Shown: positions 1-4,262 of the stretch, piece by piece
Numbering within the stretch: the first letter of the stretch is position 1
Layout of the letters: the number at the start of each line of letters is the position of its first letter
Source of the DNA: Rhodocyclaceae bacterium
GTDB lineage: Bacteria; Pseudomonadota; Gammaproteobacteria; Burkholderiales; Rhodocyclaceae
DNA length: 5,317 nucleotides
Direction of reading: 5' to 3'
Assembly (NCBI GenBank): GCA_030682595.1
Contig: JAUXNZ010000239.1
Span: 1-5,317, forward strand
Program-made: the position numbers and the translations under genes
The notes under the pieces: model-generated
What the model saw: only the letters and a program-made list of their open reading frames with translations
The model's database searches: none
What the model was told of the DNA's origin: nothing

Positions 1-167
1 CCACCCACAACGTCAGCATGTTCCGCAATCCCGGCAAGGACGAATATGTCGTCGTCACCTTCGAGCAGGACTACCAGAGCAGCAACCTGTCGAACCGGAT
101 GCAAAAGCGCCAGTACTGGATCAAGGAAGACGGGCGCTGGAAGATTGTTCACGAAGACGCCGCATAG
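1..167 (+). CDS. L,D-transpeptidase-type protein, C-terminal NTF2-like domain (5' end missing)
   Basis: Only the last 54 codons are visible; whole codons begin at base 3 and the gene ends with TAG at 165-167. The peptide starts THNVSMFRNPGKDEYVVVTF and ends with a tryptophan-containing strand, GRWKIVHEDAA. The pattern of alternating strands, a YxSSNLSNRMxKRQYW segment and a closing GRWKI strand resembles the NTF2/SnoaL-like domain at the C-terminus of YkuD-family L,D-transpeptidases in betaproteobacteria (Cds6-like). Such enzymes modify peptidoglycan in the periplasm. The catalytic YkuD domain with its HXGX(n)SXGC(I/V)R motif would lie upstream, outside the window, so the enzymatic assignment is inferred from the tail and from the neighbouring cyclophilin genes. 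Another exported protein carrying an NTF2-like domain is possible. The stop codon is embedded in a repeated hairpin sequence. Confidence 0.6.
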   Translation, partial: THNVSMFRNPGKDEYVVVTFEQDYQSSNLSNRMQKRQYWIKEDGRWKIVHEDAA

Positions 168-180
168 GCGTCCCCTTTTT
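156..180 (+). terminator. Possible Rho-independent terminator overlapping the stop codon
   Basis: GACGCC (156-161) and GGCGTC (167-172) form a perfect 6-bp GC-rich stem around the loop GCATA, followed by CCC and five T (176-180). The second and third repeat copies keep only a 3-4 bp version of the stem, but the second is followed by another T run (199-204). The stem is short and separated from the T tract by three C, so termination may be weak. It overlaps the last codons and stop, where terminating ribosomes would interfere with folding. Attenuation rather than full separation from ppiA seems likely. Confidence 0.35.
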
Positions 181-227
181 GCCGCATAGGCGTCCCTCTT
201 TTTTCGCCGCATAGGCCCCCCCCTTTT
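159..227 (+). repeat. Three degenerate tandem copies of a GCCGCATAGG-CCC-T-tract unit
   Basis: The unit GCCGCATAGGCGTCCC followed by a C/T-rich tail occurs at 159-180 and 181-204. A third copy, in which the GCGT portion is replaced by a run of eight C, lies at 206-227. The first copy supplies the last two codons (GCC GCA) and TAG stop of the upstream gene; later copies would also read Ala-Ala-stop. The copies begin 22 and 25 bases apart and differ mainly in the length of C and T runs, as expected from replication slippage. They fill nearly the whole gap before ppiA. Confidence 0.8.
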
Positions 228-244
228 CTACCCGGAGTCGCCCC

Positions 245-817
245 ATGAAGAAACTGTTGGCTTTGCTATCCGCTCTTTGTCTTTCGTTGGCTGCCCACGC
301 GGCCAACCCGCAAGTCGAACTCAAGACCAGCCAGGGCATGATCGTGCTCGAACTCGATGCCCAGAAGGCGCCCAAGACGGTTGAAAACTTTCTGCAATAC
401 GTCAAGGACGGCCATTACAACGGCACCGCCTTTCATCGCGTCATCGACGGCTTCATGATCCAGGGCGGCGGCTTCACGCCCGACATGAAGCAGAAACCCA
501 CCCGCGCGCCAATTCAGAATGAAGCCAAAAACGGCCTGCGCAATGTCACCGGCAGCATCGCCATGGCGCGCACCGCGGACCCGCACTCGGCCTCGGCCCA
601 GTTCTTCATCAACCTCGCCAACAACGCCGCGCTCGACTACCCCTCGCGTGATGGCTGGGGCTATGCCGTGTTTGGTAAGGTCGTGCAGGGCCAGGACATC
701 GTACAGAAAATCGGCAAGGTCGCAACCGGCAACGCCGCCGGCCACCAGAATGTTCCCCTTACGCCGATCATCATCGAATCAACAAAACTTCTCCCCAGCA
801 AGGAAACTGCAAAATGA
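245..817 (+). CDS. ppiA: Exported cyclophilin-type peptidyl-prolyl cis-trans isomerase PpiA
   Basis: This 190-residue cyclophilin should speed cis-trans isomerisation of X-Pro bonds in proteins folding in the periplasm. Residues 1-19 form a classic Sec signal peptide (MKK, a leucine/alanine-rich core, then AHA before Ala20). C12 is not in a usable lipobox, so the product is probably soluble. The cyclophilin fold fills about residues 23-183. Visible family motifs are FHRVIDGFMIQGGG (63-76, with the catalytic-type Arg65, Phe70, Met71 and Gln73), AMAR (106-109), and SAQFFINL (117-124). The position that is Trp in human CypA and Phe in E. coli cyclophilins appears to be Ala129, so cyclosporin binding is expected to be weak. 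A GGAG at 234-237 sits 7 bases before the ATG and supports this start. The gene overlaps ppiB by four bases, implying co-transcription and coupled translation. Confidence 0.93.
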   Translation: MKKLLALLSALCLSLAAHAANPQVELKTSQGMIVLELDAQKAPKTVENFLQYVKDGHYNGTAFHRVIDGFMIQGGGFTPDMKQKPTRAPIQNEAKNGLRNVTGSIAMARTADPHSASAQFFINLANNAALDYPSRDGWGYAVFGKVVQGQDIVQKIGKVATGNAAGHQNVPLTPIIIESTKLLPSKETAK

Positions 818-1308
818 TCAAGCTCACCACCAACCACGGCGCCATCACCCTCGAACTCGATGCCGAAAAGGCGCCGCAGACCGTCGCCAACTTCCTCGCC
901 TATGTCGAATCCGGCCACTACGACGGCACGGTATTCCATCGCGTCATCAACGGCTTCATGATCCAGGGTGGCGGCATGGGTGTCGGCATGAAGGAAAAAC
1001 CCACCCAGGCGCCAATTGAGAACGAAGCAAGCAACGGCCTCAAAAATGACCGCGGCACCATCGCCATGGCGCGTACCTCCGACCCGCATTCGGCCACCGC
1101 CCAGTTCTTCATCAACCTCGCCGACAACGATTTTCTCAACCATCGCGCGCCGTCCGGCCAGGGTTGGGGCTACTGCGTGTTCGGCCGCGTCGTCGACGGC
1201 ATGGATGTCGTCGACCAGATCAAGGGCGTCAAGACCGGCAACAAGGGCTTTCACCAGGACGTGCCGGTCGAGGACGTGGTGATTGAAAAGGCCGAAGTCG
1301 TCGCCTGA
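814..1308 (+). CDS. ppiB: Cytoplasmic cyclophilin-type peptidyl-prolyl cis-trans isomerase PpiB
   Basis: The 164-residue protein is the length of E. coli PpiB and begins directly with the first beta strand (MIKLTTNHGAITLEL), with no signal peptide, so it acts in the cytoplasm on prolyl bonds of folding proteins. Cyclophilin motifs are FHRVINGFMIQGGG (41-54, Arg43, Phe48, Met49, Gln51), AMARTSDPHSATAQFFINL (84-102), and DNDFLN (104-109) with Phe107 at the site equivalent to CypA Trp121. GQGWGYCVFGRVVDGMDVVD (115-134) closely matches the PpiB subfamily. The ATG overlaps the ppiA stop as ATGA, with an AAGGA at 800-804 inside ppiA as the likely ribosome binding site. The next gene is lpxH; ppiB-lpxH adjacency is also found in E. 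coli. Confidence 0.95.
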   Translation: MIKLTTNHGAITLELDAEKAPQTVANFLAYVESGHYDGTVFHRVINGFMIQGGGMGVGMKEKPTQAPIENEASNGLKNDRGTIAMARTSDPHSATAQFFINLADNDFLNHRAPSGQGWGYCVFGRVVDGMDVVDQIKGVKTGNKGFHQDVPVEDVVIEKAEVVA

Positions 1309-1343
1309 CGCAAACCAGCGCCGTATCACCAGCGCCGACTTTC

Positions 1344-2093
1344 ATGTCAAGCACCTGCGACAGGTTGGCGCTGTTCATTGCCGATATTCATCTCTCGCCG
1401 CACGCGCCGGCGACGGCCGAACGTTTCCTCGCCTTTCTCGCCGGACCGGCCCGCACGGCGCACAGCCTGACCATCCTCGGCGACCTGTTCGACTATTGGG
1501 CGGGCGATGACGCTCTCGCCGACCCGCGCAGTGATCCTTTCAGCACCCGCATCGCTACTGCCTTGCGCGAATTTTCCGCGCGCGGCGTCGCACTGTTTTT
1601 CATGGCGGGCAACCGCGATTTCCTGGTCGGCGATGCCTTCGCCGCTGCCGCCGGCCTGAGTCTGCTGCCCGACCCTGTCGTGCGCGACATCGGCGGCGTG
1701 CCGACGCTGCTGACGCACGGCGATGCGCTGTGCACCGACGATGCCGACTACCAGCGCTTTCGCAAAACGGTGCGCGATCCGGCCTGGCGCTCCGTCTTTC
1801 TCGCGCGGCCATTGGCCGACAGGAAGCGCGAGATTGAGGCCTTGCGCGCCCGGAGCGAAACCGAAAAACGCATCAAGGCGGCATCGATCATGGACGTCAA
1901 TGCAACCGCCGTAGTGACCGCGCTGGCAACACATGGCGCGCGCGCCATGATCCACGGCCACACCCACCGGCAAGGCCGACATGAACACCGCGTGGACGGG
2001 ATGCCCTGCCCGCGCTGGGTGCTGGGCGACTGGCATGCCGACCGCGGCGGCGCCCTCGCCTGCCAGTCCGCGGACTGGCGTTTCATCGACTGA
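1344..2093 (+). CDS. lpxH: UDP-2,3-diacylglucosamine diphosphatase LpxH
   Basis: LpxH hydrolyses UDP-2,3-diacylglucosamine to lipid X and UMP, the fourth step of lipid A synthesis, at the cytoplasmic face of the inner membrane. The 249-residue protein shows the complete calcineurin-like phosphoesterase metal site in order: ADIH (Asp14, His16), GDLFDYW (Asp47), GNRDF (Asn90), THGD (His125) and HGHTHR (His204, His206). The cysteine-free helical insertion expected between the fourth and fifth motifs is present (about 135-185, rich in Arg/Glu). The first motif reads ADIHL where SDLHL is usual, a conservative change. The ATG at 1344 has no clear Shine-Dalgarno sequence. A TTG at 1365 would also keep the fold but has no better site. 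It lies 35 bases after ppiB and is probably in the same operon, and is expected to be essential in a Gram-negative cell. Confidence 0.95.
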   Translation: MSSTCDRLALFIADIHLSPHAPATAERFLAFLAGPARTAHSLTILGDLFDYWAGDDALADPRSDPFSTRIATALREFSARGVALFFMAGNRDFLVGDAFAAAAGLSLLPDPVVRDIGGVPTLLTHGDALCTDDADYQRFRKTVRDPAWRSVFLARPLADRKREIEALRARSETEKRIKAASIMDVNATAVVTALATHGARAMIHGHTHRQGRHEHRVDGMPCPRWVLGDWHADRGGALACQSADWRFID

Positions 2094-2151
2094 CGTTGAT
2101 GCAATAAGCCGCCAGCGCCGGGCGGGATAAAAAAAATTTAGGCTTCCCCCC

Positions 2152-2180
2152 TTCACCTCCAAGGTTAATCCGCGCAAAAT
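2152..2180 (+). promoter_or_regulatory. Weak sigma-70-like promoter candidate for the rhodanese gene
   Basis: TTCACC (2152-2157) and CAAAAT (2175-2180) are separated by 17 bases, each matching four of six consensus positions. An A/T-rich stretch (TAAAAAAAATTTA, 2128-2140) just upstream could act as an UP element. The 144-base gap after lpxH is the longest in the window and the likeliest place for a new transcript to start. The match is weak and other spacings are possible. Confidence 0.22.
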
Positions 2181-2225
2181 ATTCGCCGCACGGAAAGCAT
2201 GTTTTTTCTATCGTCTCACTCTCAA

Positions 2226-2231
2226 AAGGGG
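2226..2231 (+). promoter_or_regulatory. Ribosome binding site that decides the start of the rhodanese gene
   Basis: AAGGGG at 2226-2231 ends six bases before the ATG at 2238. That ATG opens a textbook signal peptide (MKRLFGFTAF...). The in-frame ATG at 2199 would add 13 residues (MFFLSSHSQKGLR) ahead of the signal peptide and has no purine-rich sequence at the right distance, so 2238 is preferred. Confidence 0.7.
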
Positions 2232-2237
2232 CTCAGG

Positions 2238-3581
2238 ATGAAAAGATTATTCGGCTTTACAGCGTTCGTTACCCTGTGTTCGGCTGCCTCACTATCCTTT
2301 GCCCAGGTGGCGGCAGGGATAGACATCAAGGGCGGCCCGATGCATCCCTTGTGCAAGAACTGCCATCAGGCCGACACCAACATGATGCGGGGACAACTCG
2401 ATGGCTTCGCGCCACCCTCGCAGACGATCATGATGGACATGGGCACCCACAAGGAAGTCGTCAAATACGATGACGATACCGCCGTCAAGAACATCAAGGA
2501 TATCGACGAACTCAAACTGCATCGCGGCAAGGGCTTCCGGATCCATTACGCGGAAGAAAAGGGCGAGAAAAAGGCCGTGCTCGTCACCCGCTTCGACATC
2601 CTCCAGACCATCCAGCCCAACGACAAGCTGACGCGGGATGAATTCAAGAAGTTCATGGCCGACAACAAGAATGTCCTGGTGCTTGATTCACGGCCGCCCG
2701 AGCCCTATCAGGAAGCGCACATCCCCGGTTCCAAGCTGTTGCCGGCGCCGGCCTTCGACAAGATGCACGCTCAGGTATTGCCGCAGGACAAGGCCGCACC
2801 CATCGTTTTCTACTGCGTGGGTGGCTGCCTGAGCCCGACCAACTTCATGCGCACCAAGGCGCTCGGTTATACCAACGTGAAGGTTTACACCGGCGGCTTC
2901 CCCGACTGGATGCAGGCCGAATACGCCGTCACCACGCCGGCCTGGCTGAAGACGGCCATCGAGAAGGATTTCGCCTATGTGCTGGTTGATCTGCGGCCCG
3001 CAGACGCCGTGAAAGCCGGGCATATCCAGTCGGCTGTGTCCATCCCGCTGGCCGACCTCGACCGCGCGAAGGACCAGTTTCCCAAGCAGAAGAACGCCCC
3101 GATCGTGCTCTACGGCGACGGCAAGGAAGAAGCCGCCAAAAAGCTGGGCTCCTGGGGCTATCGCAGCGTGCGGGTGCTGCCGGCCAGCTTTGACGACTGG
3201 AAACTGGCGGGCAATCCGGTTGCCGCGGGCGACGCGAAAACCACCATTGCCTTTGTGCCGAAACCCCGGCCCGGCACCGTATCAACCGCCGAGTTCACTC
3301 AACTCGCCGGCGCGCCGTCGGGTAACACCGTCCTCATTGATGTGAGGAATCCCAGCGAGGTTGCCAAGGGCAAAATCAAGAATGCCATCAACATTCCGCA
3401 GGAAGAGCTGGTTCAGCGACTCGCCGAGATTCCCAAGGACAAGGATATCGTCACGCACTGCGCATCTGGCTTGCGGGCTGAAATCGCGCACAATCTCTTG
3501 AAGAATTCCGGCGTCAAAAGCCGCTTCTTCGCTTCGGCCGTCGCGGTAGCACAAGATGGCAGCTTCATAATCAAGGAGTAG
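2238..3581 (+). CDS. Exported protein with one c-type haem motif and three rhodanese domains
   Basis: The 447-residue product has a Sec signal peptide (1-22, ending SFA before Gln23), so it should act in the periplasm. CKNCH (39-43) is a single c-type haem attachment motif. A Met-rich stretch follows (Met49, 50, 65, 66, 68), which could supply a sixth haem ligand. Residues about 52-120 look like a small beta-rich domain of unknown role. Three rhodanese domains follow. Domain 1 (about 130-230) has LDSRPPEPYQEAHIPGS and the loop CVGGC with Cys193 and Cys197. Domain 2 (about 235-328) has VDLRPADAVKAGHI, but Gly293 sits where the cysteine should be, so it is probably inactive. Domain 3 (about 347-447) has IDVRNPSEV and a canonical CASGLR loop with Cys408. 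Rhodaneses carry sulfane sulfur as a cysteine persulfide. A role in periplasmic sulfur transfer or oxidation linked to electron transfer is inference. No sulfur-metabolism gene is visible alongside. Haem attachment is unproven. Confidence 0.88.
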   Translation: MKRLFGFTAFVTLCSAASLSFAQVAAGIDIKGGPMHPLCKNCHQADTNMMRGQLDGFAPPSQTIMMDMGTHKEVVKYDDDTAVKNIKDIDELKLHRGKGFRIHYAEEKGEKKAVLVTRFDILQTIQPNDKLTRDEFKKFMADNKNVLVLDSRPPEPYQEAHIPGSKLLPAPAFDKMHAQVLPQDKAAPIVFYCVGGCLSPTNFMRTKALGYTNVKVYTGGFPDWMQAEYAVTTPAWLKTAIEKDFAYVLVDLRPADAVKAGHIQSAVSIPLADLDRAKDQFPKQKNAPIVLYGDGKEEAAKKLGSWGYRSVRVLPASFDDWKLAGNPVAAGDAKTTIAFVPKPRPGTVSTAEFTQLAGAPSGNTVLIDVRNPSEVAKGKIKNAINIPQEELVQRLAEIPKDKDIVTHCASGLRAEIAHNLLKNSGVKSRFFASAVAVAQDGSFIIKE

Positions 3582-3610
3582 CGCCAACGCGCCGGGGTTG
3601 GCCCGGCGCT
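3580..3610 (+). terminator. Strong GC hairpin just after the rhodanese gene, without a T tract
   Basis: GCGCCGGG (3589-3596) and CCCGGCGC (3602-3609) form a perfect 8-bp stem with a 5-base loop, beginning 8 bases after the stop codon. The position suits a 3'-end structure. It is followed by TGACAGCC rather than a T run, so it is not a classical intrinsic terminator and may instead protect the mRNA end or act with Rho. Competing pairings exist in the same bases: GCCAAC (3583-3588) with GTTGGC (3597-3602), and AGCGCC (3580-3585) with GGCGCT (3605-3610). Confidence 0.4.
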
Positions 3611-3656
3611 GACAGCCTGGAGAGGCGGCGATGTAAAATGCGCCGCCTCTTTACAT
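3609..3656 (+). promoter_or_regulatory. Candidate yaeQ promoter inside a 10-bp perfect inverted repeat
   Basis: AGAGGCGGCG (3621-3630) and CGCCGCCTCT (3641-3650) are perfect inverted copies separated by ten bases. The spacer contains TAAAAT (3634-3639), a five-of-six match to the -10 consensus. CTGACA (3609-3614) matches five of six -35 bases but at 19 bases spacing; with TGTAAA (3632-3637) as the -10 the spacing is 17. Transcription would start near 3646, about 45 bases before the yaeQ ATG. The half-sites are centred about 20 bp apart, two helical turns, as for a dimeric regulator. Read as RNA, the same repeat is a 10-bp hairpin followed by only three T, so a weak terminator for the preceding gene is the alternative. 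Confidence 0.4.
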
Positions 3657-3690
3657 TCCGGGGTGCGACACGCACCCGATCCCGCAGCTT

Positions 3691-4242
3691 ATGGCGCTCA
3701 AATCCACCATCTTCAAGGTGTCCGTCAGCATTGCCGACATGGATCGCCCCTACTACGGCGAACACGCGCTCACGCTGGCGCGCCATCCGTCCGAAACCGA
3801 CGAACGCATGATGGTGCGGCTGCTCGCCTTCCTGATGTTCGCCGACCCCCGCCTCGAATTCGGCCGCGGCCTGTCGACCGAAGACGAACCGGCGCTGTGG
3901 CTAAAAAGTTATTCCGGCGAGATCGAGCGCTGGATCGAGGTCGGCCTGCCCGATGAACGCACGCTCAGGAAGGCCGCCGGGCGCGCCGCCGAAGTGATTG
4001 TCCTCGTTTACGGCGGCAAGGCCGCCGACATCTGGTGGGGCAAAGAGGGTCGAGGCTTGGCGCGGCTGGCCAACCTGCGCGTCTTCGCGCTTGACGTCGA
4101 ACAGTCGAACGCGCTCGCCGCGTTGGCCGCACGCGGCATGCAGTTGCAATGCACGATCCAGGACGGCCAGATCTGGCTCACCGCCGGCGATGGCGAGCAA
4201 ACCGCGTTGATCGAACCGCGCCCGCTGAATTGGGCGCACTGA
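3691..4242 (+). CDS. yaeQ: YaeQ family protein
   Basis: The 183-residue protein is recognised as YaeQ from its start MALKSTIFKVSVSIADMDR, from TLARHPSETDERMMVRLLAF (28-47), FGRGLSTEDEPALW (57-70), WIEVGLPDER (81-90), DIWWGK (113-118) and CTIQDGQIWL (154-163). All of these parallel E. coli YaeQ, which is almost the same length. The family has a PD-(D/E)XK nuclease-like fold with conserved acidic residues, here probably Asp65/Glu66 and Glu83, but its substrate and cellular role are not established. An early link with RfaH-dependent expression in E. coli is not a defined activity. The conserved N-terminus fixes the ATG at 3691 although no clear Shine-Dalgarno sequence precedes it. It is probably transcribed alone from the promoter candidate just upstream, and converges on the helicase gene with only 20 bases between the two stops. 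Confidence 0.93.
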   Translation: MALKSTIFKVSVSIADMDRPYYGEHALTLARHPSETDERMMVRLLAFLMFADPRLEFGRGLSTEDEPALWLKSYSGEIERWIEVGLPDERTLRKAAGRAAEVIVLVYGGKAADIWWGKEGRGLARLANLRVFALDVEQSNALAALAARGMQLQCTIQDGQIWLTAGDGEQTALIEPRPLNWAH

Positions 4243-4262
4243 ATAGGACGCAGTAAGCCGGG

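Noticed and set aside
278..280. Lipoprotein cysteine in the PpiA signal peptide (Cys12)
   Set aside because: The preceding residues SAL do not make a lipobox (Leu just before Cys), and a good signal peptidase I site AHA-A follows.
661..1329. Minus-strand open frame across ppiA/ppiB (222 codons)
   Set aside because: It is a mirror of the cyclophilin codons (the repeated VDEELG-type peptides are the complement of QFFIN), with no independent evidence.
2109..2139. Hairpin CCGCC/GGCGG after lpxH with an adjacent homopolymer run as a terminator
   Set aside because: The run following the 5-bp stem is A rather than T on the coding strand, and on the other strand the T run precedes the stem, so it does not fit an intrinsic terminator in either direction.
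1347..2177. Long open frame on the minus strand opposite lpxH (276 codons)
   Set aside because: It lies antisense to an unmistakable LpxH with all metal ligands; its translation shows no recognisable motif, and GC-rich coding DNA often leaves the opposite strand open.
2199..2237. Upstream ATG start for the rhodanese protein
   Set aside because: It would put 13 polar residues ahead of a normal signal peptide and has no ribosome binding site; the ATG at 2238 has AAGGGG at six bases.
3583..3609. A true H-type pseudoknot RNA
   Set aside because: Both crossing stems can be drawn, but the linking loops would have zero bases, which cannot span the grooves. Alternative hairpins are more realistic.
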